Shown in pieces: positions 35,812 through 43,902 of a DNA stretch of 64,000 bases; position 1 is the stretch's first letter; each line of letters opens with the position of its first letter. The position numbers and the translations under genes were made by a program. The notes under the pieces are model-generated. The model was not told where the DNA came from. It ran no database searches and saw nothing but the letters and a program-made list of their open reading frames with translations. The DNA comes from Enterococcus rotai (GTDB taxonomy: Bacteria; Bacillota; Bacilli; Lactobacillales; Enterococcaceae): positions 496,001 through 560,000 of the forward strand of contig NZ_CP013655.1 of assembly GCF_001465345.1 (NCBI RefSeq), in the 5' to 3' direction.

Positions 35812-36928
35812 TTTTAAAGCTCCCTTTACTTATTTTATTTTGTAAGCTAGATGCTCTTGTATAATCGAATACTTTTTTTGAAAGAGGCCTATCATAAGTA
35901 GTTACTCTCGAGTAATCATCACTATAAATCTCATATAAATAATCTTCATTTTCTATTGAAATTCTTGAAACAATATGTTTTACATCTTCATTGAATAATT
36001 CTTCGCAGTATTTCAAAGAATAATAAATAGACTTTTCCAATTGCATTTTTTTAATTCTACTAATTAGTCTGTTAATGTTTAAATTTTCATTTTTTAATAA
36101 AAACAAAATATCACAAACTTTGTACAGAGCCACATCCTTATAAGACAGAACTTTTCTTTCAGAAATTGCTTCCTTATAAAAATGATGTAAGGTGAATATA
36201 AAAGTGTCTTCTAAATCAAGTGAATATATAGACTCTTTTCCAATTTCTATTTTTACTGCATTATTGAGCATGTCATCAACAAAATCATATGATCTTTGAC
36301 TTGAAAATAAGTCTAACGAAAATTGATAATCTATAAAATGATAATCTATAAAACTATCAGGGATTTTTTTTATATATGGATATAATTCATGTGTTTTCAT
36401 TGATCTAAGCATTATATCTTTTCTACTAACTTCTTCAATGTTTTCAAACTTAAAATCTTTGTTACCGTGCTTATATCCAAATGACTCAGTGATGCTCCTG
36501 ATTTCTTTCGTATTCATAATAGAAATTAAGATATCATTATCTATGAAATCCCTTGGTATTTTCATACCATATGCAAAATAATTAAGCGCTATCCCTTTTA
36601 AAGAAGCATATTGAATTTTTTCTTTGCTTATCCTATCGCAAACAGGAATAAGGTTTTTTACTTGTTCATCCAGTTTAACTTCTAATAATTTATTATACTC
36701 TTTTAAAGTAACTAATAACTTTTCATATGATCGTATCCGTTTAGGAATATCTAAGTGATATTTTTGAAGCGTATTCCATGCAATTCCCATGACCCTGTGT
36801 ATAGATAAATGACCTAATACTTCTGCCCAATCTAAATACTCTGATAGTAAATCATTTAACTCTATCTTTTCATCACTATTCAAAAAATGCTTGGCTAAAA
36901 GAATTACTATCCGTTCCTCTTTTTTCAA
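35798..36928 (-). CDS. Nucleotidyltransferase-family protein (NTP_transf_5-like), TTG start
   Basis: A 376-aa protein starting at TTG 36928, eight bases after GTGAGG. The block IQYASLKGIALNYFAYGM followed by PRDFIDNDILIS (about 105-135) resembles the LKG...RxxxDIDLLV core of the same family as the 25392-26429 gene. Here the second acidic position reads DFIDND instead of DIDLL. It is cotranscribed with ACP 2. Members of this family occur next to carrier proteins and peptide-modifying genes, but a reaction cannot be assigned. Expression is probably controlled by the leader and terminator hairpin just upstream. Confidence 0.6.
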   Translation of the reverse strand: MKKEERIVILLAKHFLNSDEKIELNDLLSEYLDWAEVLGHLSIHRVMGIAWNTLQKYHLDIPKRIRSYEKLLVTLKEYNKLLEVKLDEQVKNLIPVCDRISKEKIQYASLKGIALNYFAYGMKIPRDFIDNDILISIMNTKEIRSITESFGYKHGNKDFKFENIEEVSRKDIMLRSMKTHELYPYIKKIPDSFIDYHFIDYQFSLDLFSSQRSYDFVDDMLNNAVKIEIGKESIYSLDLEDTFIFTLHHFYKEAISERKVLSYKDVALYKVCDILFLLKNENLNINRLISRIKKMQLEKSIYYSLKYCEELFNEDVKHIVSRISIENEDYLYEIYSDDYSRVTTYDRPLSKKVFDYTRASSLQNKISKGSFKIENR

Positions 36929-36946
36929 ATATATATCCTCACTTTC

Positions 36947-36994
36947 AAAAAAATAAGAACAGCTATTTAAGATTCTGTAAAAATAGCTGTTCTT
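36947..36994 (-). terminator. Terminator/attenuator hairpin immediately upstream of the 36928 gene
   Basis: On the minus strand a perfect 14-bp stem (AAGAACAGCTATTT, 36994-36981, with AAATAGCTGTTCTT, 36968-36955) and a 12-base loop is followed by A and seven T (36953-36947). The gene's ribosome binding site starts five bases later. As this is upstream of the gene in its direction of transcription, it should act as an attenuator, unless the promoter lies inside the hairpin. Confidence 0.8.
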
Positions 36995-37085
36995 GTACTA
37001 CACGAGATTCATTTTAATAAGACCTTTTATAAAAATGTTAGTTTTTAAATTATGATCTTTAATTAAATGATGTTTATACTCTCGT

Positions 37086-37109
37086 TTAAAAGGGGGCTTT
37101 ATGTGCCAT
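37086..37109 (-). CDS. Putative 7-aa leader peptide
   Basis: On the minus strand AGGAGG (37126-37121) is followed, after 11 bases, by ATG GCA CAT AAA GCC CCC TTT TAA, encoding MAHKAPF. It ends about 90 bases before the attenuator hairpin. ACGAGA next to the leader stop (37085-37080) can pair with TCTCGT (37007-37002) just before the hairpin. A strong Shine-Dalgarno in front of a tiny frame and then a terminator suggests ribosome-controlled attenuation. Translation is unproven. Confidence 0.45.
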   Translation of the reverse strand: MAHKAPF

Positions 37110-37421
37110 GTCTAATGTCACCTCCTGTTCTAAAAATAATTTACCACAAAATATAATTTATTTGTTAATGTAAATTGAATACAAAAGTTTTATGTCGTGT
37201 TTTATATTTTTTAATAAATGATCAAAAAACTTTTTTTAATGTCTTTAGTTATATACATATTAAACCACTTTATTATATTAGTATTAATAGAAAGACAAAC
37301 TTTATTAAGTCAAACAGAAAATAAACGGAATTAAAGAACCCAATTATATTGAAATAGCAACTGAATAAAACGGAACAGTTGAAATAATTGAGTAATTTAA
37401 ATATATAAGGATTGAATAATA

Positions 37422-38840
37422 ATGTATAAGTATCTTAAAAAAAATAAGAACAGAGAACCTGATAAAGAAATAATTAAACACGGTGAGAAAAGTATAACTA
37501 ACAAGGAATTATTACTAAAAGTAAATCAGTTTGTTAATTACTTTAATAATTTTCCCGAAAACGGAAAAATTTTGTTGATATCAGAAGATCGTTTTTTAGA
37601 AACTCCTCTGATAATAGCCAGTATAATTTCAGGAAAAACTATTAGCATAATTAGCAACCAGACCGAATCTAGTATTATAGAAAGCATCGTAAATATATAT
37701 GCACCGGACTTAATTATCAGTAGTAGAATGTTAAATTACCAATATATATCATTGAATACCATTTATGCTGAAGTTTCGTTTCACTCAAATGTATTGGAGT
37801 ATGGAACTGAAATTAACGAAAATTCTATACCTTTAATTATTTTCACATCAGGATCTACAGATGTTCCTAAAGGCGTTCAATGTTCTTGGAAAAGTATAAA
37901 ATTTTGCATCGAAGAGATTAGCATTTTGATTGGCTTAAATAGTGAAGATCGTATTGGTCTTTTTTTACCACTATTTTTTGACTATGGTCTGTACCATTTA
38001 TTTTTTTCTATTTTTAAAAATTGTAGTATTATCTTTATCGATAAAACATATATAGGAACAAACTTAATAACAGATATTATTGATAATAAAATTTCTATAC
38101 TACCTTCAACTCCTGTCATCACACAATTCTTAATAAATCGACTCAAAAAAAGTAACCTCAATAGTAATTTTCCTTTAAAAAAAATTACTAATACAGGTGA
38201 GGAGTTAGATCCAAAAGCTTATGATAAATTAAAAGAAATCTTACCTAATTGCTCAATCTACTTTATGTATGGTGTAACAGAATGTAAACGAGTAGCCATA
38301 TTAAATCCTTCTGATTTTAAATTCAAAAGAGGCTCTGTTGGAAAATCCCTCCCTAACGTCAATACTTGGATTAAAGACAGTCAGGGAAAATTACATCATA
38401 ATAACGCTACTGGAGAACTTATTGTTGAAGGGCCAAACGTTATGAACGGTTATTTAAACGAAGATGACTCTTTTTATATCTCTCGTGGAAAACGTTTTTT
38501 TGCGACAGGAGACATATTTTATAAAGATGAGCATAATTATCTATTTTTTAAAGAACGGAATAAAAACTATATAAAAAAAAATGGAGTACGAATTGGGCTT
38601 AATCTACTGGAAAATTTATATAAGAATTTTTTTAGCAATCCAGAACTTGTAATTGAATTCATTAATAATGAAATAGTCTTATTTATTGTCTCAAACCAAA
38701 CAATTAAAGATTTAAGACACATCATTTTGTATAATACATCACCAAATCATAAAGCTGATCGAGTAATAAAAGTAGAGAACATTCCATTACTAGCGAATGG
38801 AAAAGTTGATAGACATAAAATAAAAGAAATGGCTCGGTAG
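37422..38840 (+). CDS. Adenylate-forming acyl/aminoacyl ligase (stand-alone adenylation enzyme)
   Basis: A 472-aa ANL-superfamily enzyme that should activate a carboxylate as its AMP ester and load it on a carrier thiol. Core motifs are FTSGSTDVPKGVQ (A3, about 145), MYGVTECKR (A5, about 285), TGELIVEGPNVMNGYL (A6), FATGDIFYKDEHNYLFF (A7), the KNYIKKNGVRIG region (A8) and NGKVDR with a following Lys (A10). No carrier domain is fused, so ACP 2 is the likely partner. The substrate pocket was not decoded. It is the first gene of a four-gene plus-strand unit with an exporter. Confidence 0.88.
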   Translation: MYKYLKKNKNREPDKEIIKHGEKSITNKELLLKVNQFVNYFNNFPENGKILLISEDRFLETPLIIASIISGKTISIISNQTESSIIESIVNIYAPDLIISSRMLNYQYISLNTIYAEVSFHSNVLEYGTEINENSIPLIIFTSGSTDVPKGVQCSWKSIKFCIEEISILIGLNSEDRIGLFLPLFFDYGLYHLFFSIFKNCSIIFIDKTYIGTNLITDIIDNKISILPSTPVITQFLINRLKKSNLNSNFPLKKITNTGEELDPKAYDKLKEILPNCSIYFMYGVTECKRVAILNPSDFKFKRGSVGKSLPNVNTWIKDSQGKLHHNNATGELIVEGPNVMNGYLNEDDSFYISRGKRFFATGDIFYKDEHNYLFFKERNKNYIKKNGVRIGLNLLENLYKNFFSNPELVIEFINNEIVLFIVSNQTIKDLRHIILYNTSPNHKADRVIKVENIPLLANGKVDRHKIKEMAR

Positions 38841-38851
38841 GAGGGAATATA

Positions 38852-39805
38852 ATGAAAAATATTATTTGCGTAAATAATATGAGTAAGCGTTACAAGAATG
38901 GATCTGAAGAAATTTTAAAAAACATTTCATTTGAAGTTAATTACGGAGAAACTTTTGGAATATTAGGTGGAAATGGAGCGGGAAAGTCAACATTAATAAA
39001 AATTCTTGCTACTATGTTACTCCATGATAGCGGCGATGTTTTAGTTCTAGATAAGAATGTTATCGATCAGTATGAATACATTAAAAATCATATTAACTTT
39101 GTTTTCGGTGGTGAGAACGGAATGTATTTTAGACTAACCTCTGAGGAATACTTAAAATACTTCTCTCTATTATACAAAATTGATTCTCATACCATTGGGA
39201 GTAAAATTGATCACCTTTTAAAGGTAGTCGGATTATTACCTTATAAAAATAATAAAATCGAGACATTTTCTAAAGGGATGATTCAAAGACTACATATTGC
39301 ACGTTCTCTTATAAATGATCCTAAAATATTATTTTTAGATGAACCTACAATCGGATTAGATCCAAAAGGAACAGAAATGCTAAAAAATGTCATTAGAGAA
39401 ATATCTAAAAATGGTGTCACGGTCATATTAACAACCCACTATATGATTGAGGCAGAGAATCTTTGCGATAGAGTTCTTTTTTTAAACAAAGGTGAGATAG
39501 AGTTAATAAATTCACCAAGCAATTTAATAAATAATTTGTCTGAAAAATATAGCAAATTTGAATTAATAATAAAAAAATCTATGATAACTAAGTTAAACAC
39601 AGCTTTTCCAGAAATTATCATCAAAGAGAATAAAAAAATGAATACGGATTTTACAAACATTAATTGCATTTGTTCTCATCATTTAAATTCTAAATTTCTA
39701 AAATATTTGGAAGTAGAGTGCAAAATTAATGACAGTTTTATTGAAAGTAAAAAAATGAATTTGGAAGATGTATTTCTATATCACTTCGACTTGAAAATTT
39801 CCTAA
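38852..39805 (+). CDS. ABC exporter ATP-binding protein
   Basis: A 317-aa ATPase with Walker A GGNGAGKST (about 39-47), signature FSKGMIQRLHIARSL (about 145), Walker B ILFLDEPTIGLDP (about 165) and switch His in TTHYM. It has a C-terminal extension, as in NodI/DrrA/CcmA-type exporters. It lies 11 bases after the ligase gene and upstream of two permease genes, so it drives export of the cluster product, possibly as self-protection. Confidence 0.92.
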   Translation: MKNIICVNNMSKRYKNGSEEILKNISFEVNYGETFGILGGNGAGKSTLIKILATMLLHDSGDVLVLDKNVIDQYEYIKNHINFVFGGENGMYFRLTSEEYLKYFSLLYKIDSHTIGSKIDHLLKVVGLLPYKNNKIETFSKGMIQRLHIARSLINDPKILFLDEPTIGLDPKGTEMLKNVIREISKNGVTVILTTHYMIEAENLCDRVLFLNKGEIELINSPSNLINNLSEKYSKFELIIKKSMITKLNTAFPEIIIKENKKMNTDFTNINCICSHHLNSKFLKYLEVECKINDSFIESKKMNLEDVFLYHFDLKIS

Positions 39806-39979
39806 AGGTACTCAATGGTACAAGATCGATATCGATATCTATTTCGTTCCAGAAAATTCTCACAAATTTGTTCAAATCTATTACCTTTTTTACTCAAGGA
39901 AAAATTAGAGAACGAAGTCTGTTTATTTTAATAAATAAATAAAAAATAGATAAATATAAAAAGGGGGAGTTACAATAAT

Positions 39980-40726
39980 ATGACATTTCTAAATTTAGTT
40001 ATATTTAATTTGAAATATTTTACAAACTTCAAAAACAAATTTTTTCAATTCCTATTTTTTTTTCAACCTCTATTCAATTTAACCACCTTCTACTTTCTAG
40101 CAAAGTTAGGTGTTAAAAGATTTGAACCTATTCATATAATAGTAACTGCGGTTACTGGTATGATCACATTTTCCCTATATTCAACAGGTTCATATTTATA
40201 TATCGAAGATAGAGATGATACGCTGAAATTAAACATGTTTTCTTCAACCAACATATTTATAATTGCTTTAAGTAAAGCTACTGCAAATAGTATAGTCGGA
40301 CTGATTATTTTTTTTGTATCTTTCTTTTATGGAGCATTTATATTTAAAGTCGAATTTTATAACAATAATATTGGTTTATTGATAATTATTTTAATAGTAC
40401 TCTTAGTTGTACTCACAGCGATTGGTCTTCTTTTTACATCTATTGTTAGTAACAGTCCAAACATCTATACTGTACAAAATATATTAGTAACTCCTATTAT
40501 ATTAGCATCTGGAATTTATCCTTTAGAAAATTTTAAAATTTTTTCTATTTTCAAGCTCATAAATCCGTTACATCCTTTAATTTACTGTTTATACAACACA
40601 CCTGATATCCAATATACAACCTTAATATTCAATATTGGCCACGCTATATTGATCTCTGGATTGTATTTACTATTATCATATGTACTTATCAAAAAATTTA
40701 TAATGCGAGGGACTCGTCAAAAATGA
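39980..40726 (+). CDS. ABC-2 type permease
   Basis: A 248-aa protein with six hydrophobic spans and the layout of ABC-2 exporters; a short segment SNSPNIYTVQNILVTPIILASGIYPLE-like (read in parts) around 160-190 is typical of the family's re-entrant region. The ribosome binding site is GGGGGAG. It overlaps the next permease gene by four bases (ATGA). Confidence 0.85.
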   Translation: MTFLNLVIFNLKYFTNFKNKFFQFLFFFQPLFNLTTFYFLAKLGVKRFEPIHIIVTAVTGMITFSLYSTGSYLYIEDRDDTLKLNMFSSTNIFIIALSKATANSIVGLIIFFVSFFYGAFIFKVEFYNNNIGLLIIILIVLLVVLTAIGLLFTSIVSNSPNIYTVQNILVTPIILASGIYPLENFKIFSIFKLINPLHPLIYCLYNTPDIQYTTLIFNIGHAILISGLYLLLSYVLIKKFIMRGTRQK

Positions 40727-41493
40727 TTAGATTACTATTTCTTCAAAAAAAAGCTTTAATTCCCAAAAAAAATGTGTTAGAATTATTAATTTTTTATTTA
40801 TTTAATCCTATTTTAAGCCTACTTTTCTTCATATCAATTATTAATTTTTCAAATATAAGTATTAATATTACTTCATATCTTATATATTTTTCTATATTTG
40901 ATAGTATTTGTGTAGTAATCAATGGTCTGGTAGAGAGCATTCGATTTGAAAGATACTATAGAATAACTGAATTAATATCAGTCACTCCTTACAATATTTT
41001 AAAATTGATGACTGTAAGAAGCACTATATATATTTGTCAAGCCCTGCTTAAACTGATTTTTTCTTTAATATTTATCGAATTAATATATCCAATCGATATA
41101 TATTCAATTCCCATGTTGCAATTTCTTTTTACGCTATTGTCTCTATACTTCAGTATCACGGGCTTTACTATGCTAATTGTAACGATTTCGTTAAACATAG
41201 CTAATATAAATTTATTTTTAAACATTATTTTATCGCTATTAAAGATATTCACAGGTGTTCAGTTTTCAATATTATTATTTCCTGTAAGTTTACAATATTT
41301 TTCCCGAATTTTACCTATTACGAATGGAATTATATTCTTAAATAATTTAATACTTCAAAAAGGTAATTCTATAGCTTATATTCTGTTTGAAGTTCTTATC
41401 GGTACGATATATTTTTTTCTATCTTTTCAATCTTATAAATTTTTCTATTCAAAATCTAAAATAAATGGTGGATTTATTTTCTCTGATACTTAG
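40723..41493 (+). CDS. Second ABC-2 type permease
   Basis: A 256-aa membrane protein with six predicted spans and the same general layout as the preceding permease, though little direct sequence similarity is visible. The pair with the single ATPase makes a heteromeric exporter. It is the last gene of the plus-strand unit; no clear terminator follows before the decayed IS region. Confidence 0.82.
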   Translation: MIRLLFLQKKALIPKKNVLELLIFYLFNPILSLLFFISIINFSNISINITSYLIYFSIFDSICVVINGLVESIRFERYYRITELISVTPYNILKLMTVRSTIYICQALLKLIFSLIFIELIYPIDIYSIPMLQFLFTLLSLYFSITGFTMLIVTISLNIANINLFLNIILSLLKIFTGVQFSILLFPVSLQYFSRILPITNGIIFLNNLILQKGNSIAYILFEVLIGTIYFFLSFQSYKFFYSKSKINGGFIFSDT

Positions 41494-42337
41494 TCATCTT
41501 CTATTAGAGGAGAACACTTATGAGCAATTTGTATCGATGAGGCTTTAATAAGCTCTTTAAATCATTCATTCTTAAGTTCAAATTTAAACTTATAGTAATG
41601 GACTCGTTACCTTCAAAATTATTTTAAAAGTTCTGATACTCAACTATATGTAGAATATTGTCTTTAACTATTTCTGACTACTTATTATAATAAGCTGTAA
41701 TATCAGCTCCAACTGTTTTTTATGTTTTAATAAAATAAGCTGATTATTTAAACTAGCTAACTTTTTATTATACAAATAATATAAATAACATCCTTTTGTG
41801 TTAAAATTGATATACTAATTTTATTAAAAGCATCAAGACAAGTTTTAGAACGATTGCACAGCAAGAAATTGAGTATATTGAACGTTGCTTAGAACGATCG
41901 ATCAAACTTAAAGTACAACTAAATAGCCTAGATCAACTAGGATGTGTGAAGGAGCCTTTATGGGGAAACTTTAGGGGAGAATAGATCTGAATGTAATGCT
42001 GATTGGTGATCAGTATATCAATTATGCAGACAAAAACACAGCTACAAGATATTCAAAAGAATTTAGAGAATCTATGGTATTGCTTAGTCAGACCAGTCGG
42101 TCTGCGTCTAAAGAATACAATGTAAGTGTCTCTACAATTACTAAATAGATACGACAGGCAGATCCAACAGATAGAAATGTTCTTTCAATAAAAGAGCAAA
42201 AATTACTAAAAGAAAATAAACGTTTGAAAGTATAAATTGTATTTTCGATCAAAAGATGAAGAGATCAAATTGAAATGATCTTTTTGTTGATCCTTTCTAT
42301 GTAAATTTAGAGGATACGATCATTTACAGTTTAAAAA
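41494..42337. other. Gene-free region with decayed mobile-element sequence
   Basis: It contains the IS3-type transposase remnant listed separately and, just before it (about 41850-41990), another short frame (TIAQQEIEYIERCLERSIKL and on) without start codon, which I could not assign. The first 300 bases show nothing recognisable. Together they look like the right boundary of the island. Confidence 0.6.
41996..42235 (+). pseudogene. IS3-family transposase OrfA remnant
   Basis: Eighty codons with the pattern of IS3 OrfA: TATRYSKEFRESMVLLSQTS, then ASKEYNVSVSTITK, a stop TAG at 42146-42148 where Trp is expected (KWIRQ), then IRQADPTDRNVLSIKEQ and LLKENKRLK before TAA. The single nonsense codon and the absence of OrfB show it is dead. 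Helix-turn-helix and leucine-zipper parts are still recognisable. Confidence 0.8.
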
Positions 42338-43687
42338 TTAATAGAAGTAACTCAAATCACTTGAAACAGTTGGATAAAGCATGATCATTTCGTTAACCTT
42401 GCTTGCAGTTACGTTTTGATTGATCATCATCGTAAATAAATTGATCAACTGATCGGCCTCATTACCTAAAACAGTCGCTCCAACCAATAGACCTGTTACT
42501 TGATCCGTAATAATTTTTGCTTTGACTAAGGGCTCATTAAGGTGTTTATAGGTAAACCATTGGGATAAATCAATAGTTTGTTGCTTGTATCGATCATCCG
42601 CTGACATTGCCTCATCTACCAGGCCAACTTGGGCTAGCTTAGGAGAACTAAAAATAATGGTTGGTATGACAGGATAGTGGATCGCTGTTTCGAGTTTACC
42701 ACTAAGTAGTTTTGCCAGATAGCTACCTTCAAAGCTAGCTATTGGTGTTAACTTAGGTTTATCTTTTTGCACACAATCTCCTATCGCATAGATAGTATCC
42801 ACCGTTGTCTGTAAATAATCATTAACGCTGATACCTTTGTGGTTAAACGCTACACCAATCGATTCTAAATTCAGCCCTTCTACATTGGGAATCCGACCAG
42901 TTGCACAAAATACTTGATCTACCAACAATGAATCTTGGCTCGTCAACCTTATATTATATTGTGCTCCTTGTTTTGAAATCGACTCTACTGACTCGTTGAA
43001 ATGGAAATAAACCCCTCTCTTTTTGAGATTGTCGATCAACTCATTCGTCAATTCTTGGTCAAACCCTTTTAGTGGTCGTTCGTTATGATGGACTAAATGA
43101 ACTTCACTGCCACTACTGTTCGCAATGTTAGCGAGCTCAAGGGAAATATAACCTCCACCGACAAAAACGATTGTTTTAGGTAATTCTTTCATGCTTAGAA
43201 ACTCAGTACTTGTACTGAAGTGCTCTTTTCCAGGAATATCTAAAATAGCCGGTCGTTGCCCCGTTGCTAGGATAAACTGTCTAGCCTGATATTCTTGATT
43301 CTCCACTATGATTGTGTGAGAATCTTTAAACGCAGCTTTACCTGTAATCGTTTGGATACCTACACTGCTCAACCCTTGTTGTTGTTCACTAGGAACTGGC
43401 TGTGTGAAGGTTTCTTTAAATGCCATCAACTCTGACCAGTTGATTTTGGGAATTGTATCAAATCCCTGACCTTTCAACTGCGCTAGATTATCTCTCGCTT
43501 CAATGGCACCATAAAGAACTTTTTTAGGATCACAGCCGCGATTTGGGCATGTTCCGCCCCAAAGATCAGCTTCTACTACCGCTACTTTTTTTCCTTCAGC
43601 AGCTAAGTCATATGCTGCTGCCATTCCTCCAGGACCGCTACCAATGATGATTGTGTCGAAACTATCCACTTTAAAGTCCTCCTTCAA
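42338..43687 (-). CDS. Glutathione-reductase-like FAD/NAD(P) disulfide oxidoreductase
   Basis: A 449-aa class I flavoprotein: FAD-binding GSGPGGMAAAYDLA (about 16-29), redox motif GGTCPNRGCDPKK (about 44-56, CX4C), NAD(P)-binding VGGGYISLELAN (about 175-186), and FAD motif TIYAIGDCVQ (about 295). The C-terminal interface segment reads MLYPTVSSD where most family members have HPTxSE, so the usual catalytic His is replaced by Tyr. This suggests an altered thiol chemistry or substrate. It is monocistronic. Confidence 0.88.
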   Translation of the reverse strand: MKEDFKVDSFDTIIIGSGPGGMAAAYDLAAEGKKVAVVEADLWGGTCPNRGCDPKKVLYGAIEARDNLAQLKGQGFDTIPKINWSELMAFKETFTQPVPSEQQQGLSSVGIQTITGKAAFKDSHTIIVENQEYQARQFILATGQRPAILDIPGKEHFSTSTEFLSMKELPKTIVFVGGGYISLELANIANSSGSEVHLVHHNERPLKGFDQELTNELIDNLKKRGVYFHFNESVESISKQGAQYNIRLTSQDSLLVDQVFCATGRIPNVEGLNLESIGVAFNHKGISVNDYLQTTVDTIYAIGDCVQKDKPKLTPIASFEGSYLAKLLSGKLETAIHYPVIPTIIFSSPKLAQVGLVDEAMSADDRYKQQTIDLSQWFTYKHLNEPLVKAKIITDQVTGLLVGATVLGNEADQLINLFTMMINQNVTASKVNEMIMLYPTVSSDLSYFY

Positions 43688-43820
43688 TCTAATTCCTTCA
43701 AGTCTTATACTAGATCAATTATAACAAGTGATTAAGGAAAGTGCATTTGATAGAACTGCTACAGCTAAATGAATAATTCAGCCCAATAACTCATCCTGTT
43801 TATTTCTAAATATAAAAACA

Positions 43821-43860
43821 AGCATGTAGCAAAACTAAAAAAATAGTTTTGCTACATGCT
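43821..43860. terminator. Bidirectional hairpin after the LRR protein gene
   Basis: A 17-bp perfect stem, AGCATGTAGCAAAACTA (43821-43837) and TAGTTTTGCTACATGCT (43844-43860), with an A6 loop; TGTTTTTA follows on the minus strand. It ends the minus-strand LRR gene. Confidence 0.88.
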
Positions 43861-43902
43861 TTAAATCCAAAAAATCGATAAAAAATGAACCCTTTGTTTA
43901 TA

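Larger units (their letters stand above)
36929..37421. other. Divergent regulatory region between the ACP 2 unit and the ligase/exporter unit
   Basis: It contains the attenuator and leader peptide on the minus strand and the unlocated promoter of the plus-strand ligase gene (ribosome binding site AAGGA before 37422). One GTTTAAA half-site, as at the 34450 operator, lies at 37084-37090. No T-box or other riboswitch core was recognised and no further coding frame is supported. Confidence 0.6.

Noticed and set aside
36929-37150. T-box or other riboswitch in the leader of the nucleotidyltransferase/ACP unit
   Set aside because: No T-box core or other known aptamer sequence seen; only the short leader frame and the terminator hairpin are supported.
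39828-39839. GATATCGATATC palindrome between the ABC ATPase and permease genes
   Set aside because: A simple alternating 12-mer within an operon, with no partner site or promoter; probably chance.
23952-41493. Ribosomally made peptide (lanthipeptide or lasso peptide) cluster
   Set aside because: No precursor gene, cyclase, LanB/LanM or leader protease was found; nucleotidyltransferase-like genes alone do not indicate it.
23552-42337. Integrative conjugative element or prophage
   Set aside because: No integrase, relaxase, conjugation or phage genes and no attachment repeats were seen.
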